Assembly: GCA_022845955.1 (NCBI GenBank)
Contig: AP025576.1
Location: forward strand, 3,534,001 to 3,598,000
Length of the DNA: 64,000 bases
Reading direction: 5' to 3'
Source: Lachnospiraceae bacterium
GTDB taxonomy: Bacteria; Bacillota; Clostridia; Lachnospirales; Lachnospiraceae
A program made the translations under genes and the position numbers. Shown here in pieces: positions 51,729-62,000 of this stretch; the first letter of the stretch is position 1; each line of letters opens with the position of its first letter. Below the pieces are notes generated by a model that saw only the letters and a list, made by a program, of their open reading frames with translations, was not told the origin of the DNA and ran no database searches.

Positions 51729-53741
51729 ATGAGAACACTAGCTTTAGATGATGAAATATTGTTAACGATAGACAAACCGGCCCGCTATATAGGCTGTGAA
51801 GTAAATTCGGTCATGAAGGATCCGGAAAAGGTGGACATCCGTTTTGCCATGTGCTTTCCCGACGTATACGAAATAGGCATGTCCCATCTGGGTATCCAGA
51901 TCCTTTATGATATGTTTAACAGCTGGGAGGATACCTGGTGTGAACGGGTCTATTCCCCCTGGGTGGATCTGGATAAAATAATGAGGGAGAAGGGCATTCC
52001 TCTTTTCGCCCTGGAATCCCAGGAACCGGTGAAGGATTTCGATTTTCTCGGCATTACCATCCAGTATGAAATGTGTTATACGAATATTCTCCAGATACTC
52101 GATCTGTCAGGTATTCCGCTGCTCGCAGAGGAAAGGGAGGAAACCCATCCTATTGTCATCGGCGGAGGCCCGTGTACGTATAATCCGGAGCCGATTGCCG
52201 ATTTCTTTGATATTTTTTACATCGGGGAAGGGGAAACGATTTACCGCCAGCTGTTGGATCTCTATAAAGAGTATAAGAGAACCGGTATCACCCGGCGGGA
52301 ATTTCTGATACAGGCGGCCGGTCTGCCGGGTATGTATGTACCCTCCCTGTACGAAACGGCTTATAAAGAGGATGGTACCATCGATTCTTTCACCCCGAAG
52401 GTAGAAGGCATTCCCCGTACTGTCCTGAAACAGATCCAGATGGATCTGACGGATACCTATTACCCCAGGAAACCGATCGTTCCTTTTACCAAAATAACGC
52501 AGGACAGGGTGACGCTTGAAATACAGAGAGGCTGTATCCGCGGCTGCCGTTTCTGTCAGGCGGGGCAGTTATACCGGCCGGTGAGGGAACGGGATGTGGA
52601 AATGCTGAAGCAGTGTGCGGTACAAATGCTGGACAGCACCGGGCAGGAGGAAATTTCCCTGAGTTCCTTAAGCTCCAGCGATTATTCCAAGCTGGAGGAA
52701 CTGGTAACCTTTCTGATGGAAACATGCCGGGAACGTATGGTGAATATTTCCCTTCCATCCCTGCGTATTGATGCCTTTTCTTTGGATATTATGGGAAAGG
52801 TGCAGGATGTAAAGAAAAGCAGCCTGACCTTTGCGCCGGAAGCGGGCAGCCAGAGGCTTCGGGATGTGATAAACAAAGGCCTGTCGGAGGAAGTGATCCT
52901 GAAGGGTGCCGCTATGGCCTTTGAGGGAGGCTGGACCAGGGTGAAGCTGTATTTTATGCTGGGGCTTCCCACGGAAACCGAAGAGGACATCCGGGGAATC
53001 GCAGAGCTTTCCAATAAGATTGCGGCGTTGTTTTTTGAAACGGTTCCCAAAGAAAAAAGGACCGGTCAGGTGCAGATCGTGACAAGCACTTCCTTCTTTA
53101 TACCCAAACCCTTCACCCCTTTCCAGTGGGCGAAGATGAATACAAAGGAGGAATTCCTGGACAAAGCCCGACTGACGAAAGCGGCGGTAAGAGAGCAGCT
53201 TAACCAGAAACGGATTAAATACAACTGGCATGAAGCGGATGTGAGCATGCTGGAAGGCGCATTTGCCAGAGGGGATCGCAGGCTGGGACAGGTTATCCGG
53301 AAAGCTTATGAAAAGGGCTGCCTCTATGACTCCTGGAGTGAATTTTTCAAAAACGATATATGGCTGGAAACCTTTGAGGAATGCGGCCTGGATATTGATT
53401 TTTATACGGTCAGGGAAAGAGCGCTGGATGAAATCTTCCCCTGGGATTTTCTCGACTGCGGTGTTTCCAGGGAATTTCTGAAAAGGGAGTGGATCCGTGC
53501 ACAGGAAGGAATCGTGACCCCCAACTGCAAAAGACAGTGCCAGGGCTGCGGGGCGGCCCGTTTCGGCGGCGGTATCTGTTTTGAAAAGAGAAATGCGGAG
53601 GGGGAAATTGAAGACGGAGCCGCCCAGACCCTTATGGAATATGCCCATCTGCATGAAAGCAAAGAAACGGCGGGCTGCCCGGAAGAAATGATCCTGAAAG
53701 AAATGTGTGCGAATGACGGGGAAGGAGGTGCGCAGGCATGA
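51729..53741 (+). CDS. TIGR03960 family B12-binding radical SAM protein
   Basis: 670 residues. An N-terminal B12-binding-like domain (about 40-200; MSHLGIQILYDMFN, IVIGGGPCTYNPEP, YIGEGE) precedes a radical SAM core with cluster cysteines 269, 273 and 276 in GCIRGCRFCQAG. A Cys-rich C-terminus (CKRQCQGCG) ends it. It always travels with the DUF2344 partner gene, which starts inside its stop codon (ATGA). The pair precedes RNase E/G in many Clostridia; the reaction is unknown but an RNA or ribosome link is suspected. Confidence 0.92.
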   Translation: MRTLALDDEILLTIDKPARYIGCEVNSVMKDPEKVDIRFAMCFPDVYEIGMSHLGIQILYDMFNSWEDTWCERVYSPWVDLDKIMREKGIPLFALESQEPVKDFDFLGITIQYEMCYTNILQILDLSGIPLLAEEREETHPIVIGGGPCTYNPEPIADFFDIFYIGEGETIYRQLLDLYKEYKRTGITRREFLIQAAGLPGMYVPSLYETAYKEDGTIDSFTPKVEGIPRTVLKQIQMDLTDTYYPRKPIVPFTKITQDRVTLEIQRGCIRGCRFCQAGQLYRPVRERDVEMLKQCAVQMLDSTGQEEISLSSLSSSDYSKLEELVTFLMETCRERMVNISLPSLRIDAFSLDIMGKVQDVKKSSLTFAPEAGSQRLRDVINKGLSEEVILKGAAMAFEGGWTRVKLYFMLGLPTETEEDIRGIAELSNKIAALFFETVPKEKRTGQVQIVTSTSFFIPKPFTPFQWAKMNTKEEFLDKARLTKAAVREQLNQKRIKYNWHEADVSMLEGAFARGDRRLGQVIRKAYEKGCLYDSWSEFFKNDIWLETFEECGLDIDFYTVRERALDEIFPWDFLDCGVSREFLKREWIRAQEGIVTPNCKRQCQGCGAARFGGGICFEKRNAEGEIEDGAAQTLMEYAHLHESKETAGCPEEMILKEMCANDGEGGAQA

Positions 53742-54451
53742 AGGTACGTGTTAAATTTGCCAAATATGGCTGTATGCGGTTTATCGGCCATCTGGACGTG
53801 ATGCGTTTTTTCCAGAAGGCGCTGCGCAGGGCCGGGATCGATGTGGCGTATTCCACCGGCTTCAGCCCCCATCAGATCATGAGCTTTGCATCCCCTCTTG
53901 GTGTGGGAATGTGCAGCAATGGGGAGTATATGGACATTGAACTGCGTTCCGCAGAACTTCGTTCTGCAAAAATGTGCAGACGTCTGAATGAAGCCTGTGT
54001 GCCGGGAATAGAAGTCCTTAGTGTGAAAGTGCTGCCGGAAACGGCGGGAAATGCCATGGCCAGCGTAGCTGCTGCCAGATATACCGTTCATTTTAAGGAT
54101 CCTTCCTCCGATTTTCATTTTCTGGAAGGGGCGTTGGAGGGATTCCTGGAACAGCCAGGCATTACGGTCACCAAGGAAACCAAAAAAGGAAGCTCCCAAA
54201 TGGATATCCGGCCCGGTATTTATGAATGCAGGGTAACTCCCGAAGGCCGTCTGGAATTTATGGTGGATGCCAGCAGCGGGGGCAATATCAAACCGGCGCT
54301 GCTTCTGGGCGCTCTCTGGGAATATGCGGGCATGGAACAGGAGCTTCCCCTGCTGAAGCTGCAGCTGACCCGGGAAGAGACCTACACAAATACCGGCACG
54401 GCGGAAAAACCGGTTTTTGTGCCGCTGGATGAAGTGGGTGACGACTTTTGA
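53738..54451 (+). CDS. TIGR03936 family radical SAM-associated protein (DUF2344)
   Basis: 237 residues. Starts MKVRVKFAKYGCMRFIGHLD, the family pattern, followed by QKALRRAGIDVAYSTGFSPH. It probably works as partner or substrate presenter for the upstream radical SAM enzyme, with which it overlaps by 4 bp. AAGGAGGTG precedes the start. Its stop overlaps the TTG start of the RNase gene. Confidence 0.9.
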   Translation: MKVRVKFAKYGCMRFIGHLDVMRFFQKALRRAGIDVAYSTGFSPHQIMSFASPLGVGMCSNGEYMDIELRSAELRSAKMCRRLNEACVPGIEVLSVKVLPETAGNAMASVAAARYTVHFKDPSSDFHFLEGALEGFLEQPGITVTKETKKGSSQMDIRPGIYECRVTPEGRLEFMVDASSGGNIKPALLLGALWEYAGMEQELPLLKLQLTREETYTNTGTAEKPVFVPLDEVGDDF

Positions 54452-55698
54452 AAGATGCTAAACTTATCTTCCTGAAACAGGAGAAACATATTTTATCCCT
54501 GCTGCTGGAGGACGGAAAACTGCTGGAGGCCAATGCCTATCCGCTTCCGGCTTCCGGTGCGGACGCCGCAGCTGCGCCGGATCAGGCACAGCTGCCCTGT
54601 TCCCTGGGAAGTATCTATGTGGGAAAAGTAAATCATGTGGTAAAAAATATTAACGCCGCTTTCCTGGAACTTGCCGGAGGGCAGCGCGCCTTTCTATCCC
54701 TGGATAACCGAAAAACACCCCGGCTGCTGAACCGTACTTACGACGGACGGCTGCTGGCAGGGGATGAAGTGCTGGTACAGGTGGAGAAGGAGGCGGTTAA
54801 AACCAAGGATCCGGTGGTTACTGCGGAGCTTTCCTTTTCCGGGCGGTATGCCGTCCTGCTTCCTTCCTTCCGGCCGGGCAGATTGGTCTTTTCCGGCAAG
54901 CTGGAAAGCTCCCGGAAAAAGGAACTGAAAGACTGGCTGGAAAGAAAAGACATACAGGCGGTTCTGGAACGGGCAACCGTCATTATCCGTACAAACGCAT
55001 CGGAGCTGGCGGAGGCGGATCCACTGGCCCTGGATATCCTGTGTCTGGACGCCCTGGCGGCTCAGATCCTTTCCGTTGCCGGCAGCCGGACCTGCCGCAG
55101 CTGTCTGTACCGTCCGGACAGCGCCTATCTCACTGAAATCCGGGACACCTATCACGATCAGTATGAGGCTATCCTTACCGATGCTCCCGATTTGTATGAA
55201 GAAGTGAAACAATTTCTGGCACAACAGTGTCCGGGTGAGCTGCATAAGCTGAAGCTGTATCAGGATCCACAGGTTACCCTGATGAATCTGTACGGCCTGT
55301 CCGCCAAACTGAAGGAGGCCACAGAGACGCGTGTATGGCTCAAATCCGGGGGTTATCTGGTTATCGAACCAACGGAAGCACTTACAGTTATCGACGTGAA
55401 TACGGGCAAATACAGCGGTAAAAAGGCGGTCAGGGAAACCTTCCGTCTGATCAATCTGGAGGCGGCGGCGGAAATCGCCCGGCAGCTGCGCCTGCGTAAC
55501 CTGTCCGGTATTATCCTGGTGGATTTCATTAATATGGAAGCCAGCGAGGATAAGCAGGAGCTGCTCCAGGCCCTTTCCCGGGAACTCAGACAGGATCCGG
55601 TAAAGGCGGTGGTGGTAGATATGACGCCTTTGGGACTTGTGGAGATCACAAGGAAAAAGATACGCAGGCCACTGCGGGAACAGCTGGGAATAGAGTGA
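54448..55698 (+). CDS. rng: Ribonuclease E/G family protein
   Basis: 416 residues, a short form without a long scaffold tail. An S1 RNA-binding domain (about 45-125; GSIYVGKVNHVVKNINAAFL) precedes the catalytic domain, whose metal aspartates lie in VIDVNTGKYSG and LVDFINME. CRSC (about 215) may bind zinc. It cuts single-stranded RNA, as in rRNA maturation. The start is TTG 54448, overlapping the previous stop. In relatives the next genes are rplU-prp-rpmA; here about 7 kb of other genes intervene. Confidence 0.9.
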   Translation: MKDAKLIFLKQEKHILSLLLEDGKLLEANAYPLPASGADAAAAPDQAQLPCSLGSIYVGKVNHVVKNINAAFLELAGGQRAFLSLDNRKTPRLLNRTYDGRLLAGDEVLVQVEKEAVKTKDPVVTAELSFSGRYAVLLPSFRPGRLVFSGKLESSRKKELKDWLERKDIQAVLERATVIIRTNASELAEADPLALDILCLDALAAQILSVAGSRTCRSCLYRPDSAYLTEIRDTYHDQYEAILTDAPDLYEEVKQFLAQQCPGELHKLKLYQDPQVTLMNLYGLSAKLKEATETRVWLKSGGYLVIEPTEALTVIDVNTGKYSGKKAVRETFRLINLEAAAEIARQLRLRNLSGIILVDFINMEASEDKQELLQALSRELRQDPVKAVVVDMTPLGLVEITRKKIRRPLREQLGIE

Positions 55699-55713
55699 CA
55701 GGAGAATGACGGC

Positions 55714-56301
55714 ATGCGTTTGCTTCGTATGAAAAAAATCCATGAAGGGACCTATCTGAATAACTACGAACTGACTTATCTGAACAAGGGAGGCAGGGAA
55801 AAGGTGTTTGAGCTGGTAAGCCGCAGCCGCCTTTCCTGTGCAGAAGATATCGGGCGTCAGATAAACGGGGTAACCATTGTAGCCTTTCAGGAGGATCGGC
55901 TGCTTCTCCTGAAAGAATTCAGGATGAGCATCAATAAATCCATTTATAATCTCTGTGCGGGTATGCTTCAGGAAGGGGAAAGCGTGGAGGATTGTGCCAG
56001 GCGGGAGTTATATGAAGAAACCGGGCTGTCGGTTTCCCGGTTTCTGGATATTCTGCCCCCTTCTTATTCTGCGGTGGGGTTCTCCGATACCAGCACCCAT
56101 TTGGTATTCGTACAGACCGAGGGCAGCTTTGCGGATCATACATCAGATAATGAAGAAATCCATGCAGGGCTATATTCCAGGGAAGAAATCAGGGAAATGC
56201 TGCGGACAGAGGAATTCAGCTCCCGTTCCCAGACTGTAGCCTATTTTTTTGCCGGCGGTTTTACGCCCTCCGGCTTGTACAAAGAGGATGATACCCTATG
56301 A
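55714..56301 (+). CDS. NUDIX hydrolase, ADP-ribose pyrophosphatase type
   Basis: 195 residues. NUDIX box: GMLQEGESVEDCARRELYEE, then TGL. The upstream beta-strand region (VTIVAFQEDRLLLLKEFRMS) and dimer-like N-terminus match ADP-ribose pyrophosphatases. AGGAG lies 9 bases before the ATG at 55714. The next gene overlaps its stop (ATGA). First gene of the accessory stretch after RNase E/G. Confidence 0.85.
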   Translation: MRLLRMKKIHEGTYLNNYELTYLNKGGREKVFELVSRSRLSCAEDIGRQINGVTIVAFQEDRLLLLKEFRMSINKSIYNLCAGMLQEGESVEDCARRELYEETGLSVSRFLDILPPSYSAVGFSDTSTHLVFVQTEGSFADHTSDNEEIHAGLYSREEIREMLRTEEFSSRSQTVAYFFAGGFTPSGLYKEDDTL

Positions 56302-57119
56302 AAACCCTGTATGTTACCGATTTGGACGGAACCTTGCTTCGTTCCGATAATACTATAAGCCCGTTTACGATAAATGCCATAAACGGACTGGTTGACAAAG
56401 GGATGCTTTTTACTTATGCAACGGCCCGTTCCCTTGTTTCTGCATCCGTTGTGACCAGGGGGCTGTCGGCCCGTATTCCCGTCATCGCATATAACGGCGC
56501 TTTTATTTTCCATGCAGACACCGGCCTTCCCCTGTATTCGCTGTTTTTTACCCCGGAGGAGAGCGCGTATATCACAACGCTTCTGAAGCGTTTCCAGCTT
56601 TACCCTTTTGTCTATTCTTTTCAGGAGGGCGTGGAACGGCTCAGCTGGATATCCGGCACGGAAAATGAAGGGGCATTCCATTATCTGCAAAAACGGAAGG
56701 GCGATCCCCGGCTGAATCCGGTGCCGGATGAAAGCAGACTGTATACAGGAGATATGTTTTACTTTACCTGCATCGGCGACAGGGAAATGCTTCTGCCCTT
56801 TTATGAAACGGTTGCTGCCAGCGGTCTTTTTACCTGTACCATGCAGCAGGAACTGTATGAGACGGAGTACTGGTGCGAGGTCATGCCAAAAAAGGCTACT
56901 AAGGCCAATGCCATTACCAGACTGAAAGAGCTGTGGGGATGTGACAGGATTGTCTCCTTTGGCGATTCCCTGAATGATATTTCCATGTTCCGTATCTCCC
57001 AGGAATGCTATGCGGTGGAAAATGCCGCCCCGGCGCTGAAGGAAAATGCCACGGGCCTGATTCCCGCATGCGATGAGGACGGAGTGGCAAAGTGGCTTCT
57101 GACCCATGTGTACCTTTGA
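56298..57119 (+). CDS. Cof-type HAD phosphatase
   Basis: 273 residues. HAD IIB: motif I TDLDGTLLRSD at the very start, motif II ATARS, and the C-terminal motif IV in SFGDSLNDISMF (about residues 220-231). A large alpha/beta cap fills the middle. Members dephosphorylate sugar phosphates or flavin precursors; the substrate is unclear here. Coupled to the upstream NUDIX gene. A strong terminator follows. Confidence 0.9.
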   Translation: MKTLYVTDLDGTLLRSDNTISPFTINAINGLVDKGMLFTYATARSLVSASVVTRGLSARIPVIAYNGAFIFHADTGLPLYSLFFTPEESAYITTLLKRFQLYPFVYSFQEGVERLSWISGTENEGAFHYLQKRKGDPRLNPVPDESRLYTGDMFYFTCIGDREMLLPFYETVAASGLFTCTMQQELYETEYWCEVMPKKATKANAITRLKELWGCDRIVSFGDSLNDISMFRISQECYAVENAAPALKENATGLIPACDEDGVAKWLLTHVYL

Positions 57120-57146
57120 TTTTTTAGAGTCATCTTAGAGAATAGT

Positions 57147-57203
57147 CTGTTATCCTTTTAAGGAGCGTAAAATGTGCTGCGGGATAACAGGCTTCTTTTT
57201 TTT
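57147..57203 (+). terminator. Intrinsic terminator after the HAD gene
   Basis: CTGTTATCC (57147-57155) pairs with GGATAACAG (57182-57190), 26-nt loop, then a long T-run. Confidence 0.8.
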
Positions 57204-57237
57204 CCGCAGAAGAATACCTGAGAGAAAGGAAAGGAAT

Positions 57238-58035
57238 ATGAAAACTTACCGAGTAAAACGAGTCGGATACCCTGCAGCAAGCTATGGGGTATCTGACCCT
57301 CCCGACAGTTGTCAGGTGAATAACAGAACTTTCAGTTCTATACGAGTGCATCCGTTCGGCCCGTTGGCTTCGGGAATGAAAAACCTGTGGGGAAACAGGA
57401 AAATGACGGCCGCCGTGCTTCTCGCCATGCTGCTTCTGGCTGTTTGCTGCCTGAGCGCCTGCGGTGATTCCGGTGACATGTTTGTGCGGATTCCGGAGGA
57501 GACACTGCCTGCCGGGACGCAAAGCAGCCAGGAGGTTCCCCCGGATTTACAGGATACTGCGGAAACGCCCCCGACCGAAGATATTCCTGCAAAACAGGAA
57601 GGATCCTCTCCGGAAGAGACACCTGTGCCTGCCGCTGAGAAGCAGCCGGAAGCAAAAGCTCCGGAAGAAGGAGACGGGGAACAGACTCCGGCCGGAAATA
57701 CGGTCCCCAACAATACTTCCGACGCCCACCAGCTGAACGGTTCCATCCAATCTGTTGGTGATGCCGGTTTTACCGTATACCGGATAACGACGGAACAACA
57801 GGACGACGGAGGGATGATTGCCTATTCCTCCAAGGAAGAAAATACATTGGTGGATGTCAGTTTTACGGATCAAACGGTTTTTACCGTCACCTCCTCCTCG
57901 GACGGCGGCATTACTTCTTCCAGCGCACCGGGGACCAAAGCCGATTTGGAAGTTTCCCGCACCGCGTTTATGACAGGACAGTGGGAAGGAGATCTTTTCC
58001 GTGCGGATACGGTAGTGATCTATCATTTTGGTTAA
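57238..58035 (+). CDS. Lipoprotein-like protein with a variable linker
   Basis: 265 residues from ATG 57238, which has a good AAAGGAAAGGA site. A hydrophobic segment and lipobox (LLLAVCCLSACGDSGD) come only at about residues 62-80, so the first ~46 residues are odd for a signal peptide. Starting at ATG 57376 gives a normal lipoprotein of 219 residues, but with a poor ribosome binding site. A Pro/Glu/Thr-rich linker (about 85-165) leads to a beta-rich C-terminal domain. No family recognised. The extra N-terminal stretch contains a GATACCC/GGGTATC hairpin typical of intergenic repeats. Confidence 0.65.
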   Translation: MKTYRVKRVGYPAASYGVSDPPDSCQVNNRTFSSIRVHPFGPLASGMKNLWGNRKMTAAVLLAMLLLAVCCLSACGDSGDMFVRIPEETLPAGTQSSQEVPPDLQDTAETPPTEDIPAKQEGSSPEETPVPAAEKQPEAKAPEEGDGEQTPAGNTVPNNTSDAHQLNGSIQSVGDAGFTVYRITTEQQDDGGMIAYSSKEENTLVDVSFTDQTVFTVTSSSDGGITSSSAPGTKADLEVSRTAFMTGQWEGDLFRADTVVIYHFG

Positions 58036-58059
58036 AACGGCCTGCCTCCCGCTTTTTGC

Positions 58060-58088
58060 TTGAAGTATCCATTGACCGCATATATAAT
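58060..58088 (+). promoter_or_regulatory. Promoter for the second merR gene
   Basis: -35 TTGAAG (58060-58065), 17-bp spacer, perfect -10 TATAAT (58083-58088). Confidence 0.75.
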
Positions 58089-58114
58089 GAAACCAGGATC
58101 CGGGAGGTGTTTTT

Positions 58115-58951
58115 ATGCTGAAAATAGGAGAGTTTTCAAAACTGACAAGAGTGTCAGTGCGTATGCTTCATTATTACGATGACATCGGGCTGCTGAAGCC
58201 TGTTCAGACGGATCCATTCACCGGATACCGTTATTACTCAGTTTCCCAGATACCTGCCCTGCAGAAAATTATTATGCTGCGGGATTTGAATTTCCAGATA
58301 GCAGAGATTGGGAATGCCCTTAATCACTGGTCAGAGGATGTTTTAATGGAAGAACTCAACCGGAAAATACTGGAAAAGAAAAGCCATATTGCAAAAGAAC
58401 AGCAGCAGATTCAGAATATCCGGTCGGCTATAGAGAGCATAAACAGAAATCAGCTGGACCTGCATAGCAGGATTGCCATCCGGGAAGTGCTTCCCCGGAG
58501 GGTGATATCTTACCGGAAAAAGATCCCCGGGTATTCCTGGGAAAATGTCCTCTGGAAGGAATTATTCCGTTTTGTAAAGGAGGAACATATAGAAATATCG
58601 GGGCAGAATGACAATAACATAACTATTTTTCATGAAAGCGGTGTGGAGGGGACCGGAGTGGATGCGGAAGTATGCCTTCTGGCAGCGGAAGAAGGGCAGT
58701 CCTTTGGCCCCTTCCGTTATCGGACAGTGGACGGCGTTGAAGCCATGGCCTGTATGATGGTCCGGGGAAGCTACGAGAAGCTGGACAATGCATACCAGAT
58801 TTTCCTCCAGTGGCTGGAGGAGCATCCGCAGTACCAATGGTATGGGGAAAGCAGACAGATATGCCACCGGGATCATGCAAATGAAGAAAAAGAAGAGGAT
58901 TATCTCACAGAAATCCAAATACCTGTAAAATTGCGGAGTGGCTGTTACTGA
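58115..58951 (+). CDS. MerR family regulator with GyrI-like ligand domain (BmrR-like)
   Basis: 278 residues. N-terminal MerR domain (about 1-70; LKIGEFSKLTRVSVRMLHYY), coiled coil (about 80-110) and a C-terminal GyrI/BmrR-like multidrug-sensing domain (about 120-278). GGGAGG precedes the ATG. The gene ends inside the loop of a terminator, and the next promoter, with a 19-bp spacer and a perfect 9-3-9 palindrome, is the obvious target. It therefore most likely switches on the TsaA-UvrA fusion in response to a small, possibly toxic molecule. Confidence 0.9.
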   Translation: MLKIGEFSKLTRVSVRMLHYYDDIGLLKPVQTDPFTGYRYYSVSQIPALQKIIMLRDLNFQIAEIGNALNHWSEDVLMEELNRKILEKKSHIAKEQQQIQNIRSAIESINRNQLDLHSRIAIREVLPRRVISYRKKIPGYSWENVLWKELFRFVKEEHIEISGQNDNNITIFHESGVEGTGVDAEVCLLAAEEGQSFGPFRYRTVDGVEAMACMMVRGSYEKLDNAYQIFLQWLEEHPQYQWYGESRQICHRDHANEEKEEDYLTEIQIPVKLRSGCY

Positions 58952-58967
58952 ATCAGCCACTTTTTTT
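58937..58967 (+). terminator. Terminator overlapping the end of merR
   Basis: AGTGGCTG (58937-58944), 9-nt loop, CAGCCACT, then T7. The merR stop codon lies in the loop. Confidence 0.9.
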
Positions 58968-58968
58968 C

Positions 58969-58999
58969 TTGACCCTGACACACTGTCAGGGTTTATTCT
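58969..58999 (+). promoter_or_regulatory. MerR-type promoter/operator of the TsaA-UvrA fusion
   Basis: -35 TTGACC (58969-58974), 19-bp spacer, -10 TATTCT (58994-58999). The spacer holds ACCCTGACA (58972-58980), CAC, TGTCAGGGT (58984-58992), a perfect 9-3-9 palindrome. Confidence 0.88.
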
Positions 59000-59043
59000 C
59001 AGATCAGACACTGCAAATACGTATAAAAGAGGAGAGAAATGCA

Positions 59044-62000
59044 ATGAACAGGAATCCATTTGAAATGAGACCGATAGGGCTTGTCTATGAGGAGGATGGG
59101 AAAATAGTTGCGGAAATAAACGGGAATTTACGCAGGGGCCTGAAATATATCTCGCTGTTCAGCCATATCATCCTTCTGTACAGAAGCGATACGCAGCCCA
59201 ATATATTATACACGAACCTTTCACAGATAACCGTTGCACTTGAAGCGGTTCATGAAAAGGAAGGAAAACTGCTGTCATGGAAGCAAAGCGTTCCATGGAA
59301 GCCGGATGGGTTAGGAAGCGGCCGGAAGCTGCTCTATGATATCAAACCCTATTTCCCTAATGAGGATCGGATCCCAAATGCCCTGTCCCCTGCGCATGCG
59401 CTCTGTGTGAATCCCGCTTTCTATAAAGATACCTTAACCCGTCTGGGAACGATACGAAAAGAACAGGGGAATTTTTTCCTTGAAATCCCGGAAGATTTTG
59501 GAACCTGGTGCAGCATGCTTCAGGGCTATTCCCATATCCGGATCCTGTGGTGGTTCCATAAATTCGAGAAGGAATGCTTCCGTAATACGCTGGAATGCGA
59601 TCCGCCTTATGAAAATGCACCCAGAACCGGTGTCTTTGCTTCCCGTTCCCCGGTCAGGCCCAATCCGCTTGCTTTGACCGCCGCAAGAATCATAAAGATA
59701 GATCGGGAAGCAAGCCGTATACAGGTTTCTCCTCTGGACTGTTATGACAGGACTCCTTTGCTGGGGATAAGCCCCTATCTGCCGGAACGGGATTTTGTTC
59801 CCGGATACCGGCTGCCCAAGTGGCTGGAACATTGGCCCGAATGGCTGGATGACCGGGATTTTGGCATGGCGCAGGACCCCCTGCTTCAAAAAGACGGCGC
59901 AGATATACTGTACAGGTATGCCCAAACAGAACAGGAAAGCCAAACCGGCCCGGCCGTTTTCCCCCCATCCCTGCGGAATGCTCCGCTTTTATCGGATGAA
60001 GGAATTGTTGTGAAGGGAGCAAGGCAGAATAATCTGAAGAATATTGACGTGGTGATTCCCTACGGAAAGGTCACTGTAATAACCGGTGTCAGCGGCAGCG
60101 GAAAATCAAGTCTGGCCTTTGATACCATTTATGCGGAAAGCCAGCAAAGATTCCTTGCAAATATGACTCTGGCAGAACGTTCCCAGTTATCCCTTCTGGA
60201 AAAACCGGAATTTGATCAAATATCCGGTCTGCCGCCCGCTATAGCCATATCCCAGAACCGGATTAACCGCAATCCCCGTTCCACAGTGGGAACCGCCACG
60301 GATCTCTATAACCTGCTGCGTATTTTATTTGCCAATATCGGGATACGGCATTGTCCGGAATGCGGCCGGGTGGTCCGCAAAAGGACGGCAGAAGAAATTG
60401 CGGATCTTCTGACAAGCTGCAGGGCGGGTACGGTGCTGAAAATAAGGCCCTACAAAACCGGAAAAGAATTCCGGACATGTATGGCGGCGAAAGAAACGGA
60501 AAATGACTATGGGGAATATCTGCATACTCTGGAAAAAATGGCCGCTGAAGCCCTGGAAACGGGAAAAGGTGCCATGGAAGTGCAGGTAGCCGCAGAAGCC
60601 CCCTTCCTTTTGCAGACAACCGAGAAATGTTATCCCTGTGAACATGTGTTATTCGAAATGACTGCTGCCGATTTCAGCTTCAACAACCCGGAAAGCATGT
60701 GCCCGGTATGCAGCGGAATGGGCCGTGTCATGGATATCGATGCCGGATTGATAATCAGTGATCCGGATAAATCCATATTGGACGGCGCCTCTCCATTCTG
60801 GGGGAATCTGCGGAAATTCAGGGCGTCACCTAACGCGAACTGGATGAAGGGTGAAATCCTTGCCCTGGCGGATGCCATGGGGATCCATCCCGACGCGGCA
60901 TGGAAGGATCTCCCGGAAGATTTCCGGACACAGGCCATCTATGGCAGCGCAGGAAAAGAGGCTTCGTTTTCTTATGAAAATAAAAACGGCCGTGCCGGAA
61001 CCATTACCCGCCCGGTGGAAGGCGCCTATAATATACTGAAGAGGCTCCTGCAGTCTGGCGGTTCAGAAAAACGAAATTCCATGCTGGAGCCATTTCTGAA
61101 GGAAAGACCCTGTGACTGCTGTAAAGGAGAACGGCTGAAGACGGAAAGCCGTCTGGTAACCGTGGCAGATACGCGTTTTCCTGAAGTAATCCGTATGAAT
61201 ATGGAGGAGCTCAGACAGTGGATTACGGGGCTGCCGGAAGCTCTGAACCCGGTCCGTACGGCAGCTGTCCGGGCAGCTTTACAGGAAATCAATATGAAAT
61301 TATCCGATTACATTCACATGGGGCTGGGTTACCTGACGCTTGACCGGCCGGTTCCGACTCTTTCCGGCGGCGAATGGCAGCGCCTTTTGCTGGTCGGCCA
61401 GCTTAACAGCGGGCTGTCAAATATTCTTTATATCCTGGATGAGCCTACAGCGGGCCTGCATCCCAAAGATTATCATAAGCTGATGCAGATCATCAAACGG
61501 CTGAAAGCGCTTCATAACACGATTCTTATAGTGGAACATTCCCCTGCCGTGATGATGGCTGCGGACCAGATAATAGATATCGGCAAAGAGGCAGGCCCGG
61601 CAGGAGGATATGTAATTGCCCGGGGCACACCCCGGGAAGTGGCGGAAAATAAAGACAGTGAAACAGGGCTGTATCTGTCCGGGAGAAAGTCCATCGGCCG
61701 GGAGCATACCAAAAATGCCGGGACCGACAGACAGATTGCCATAACCGGCATCCACGGGAACAATCTTGACAATATCAGCATTGTGTTTCCTCTGCATGCC
61801 ATGACCTGTATCACCGGTGTCAGCGGTTCGGGAAAAAGCACCCTGGTAAACTGTGGTATTCTTCCCGCCGTCCGTTCCTGCGTGGAACGGATTTCATCTG
61901 CAAATAAAAAATATGACACCATTACAGGAGCAGAGGATATCGACAGGATAGTGCATGTCACCCAAAAACCCATCGGCCGTTCTTCCCAATCAACTCCGGC

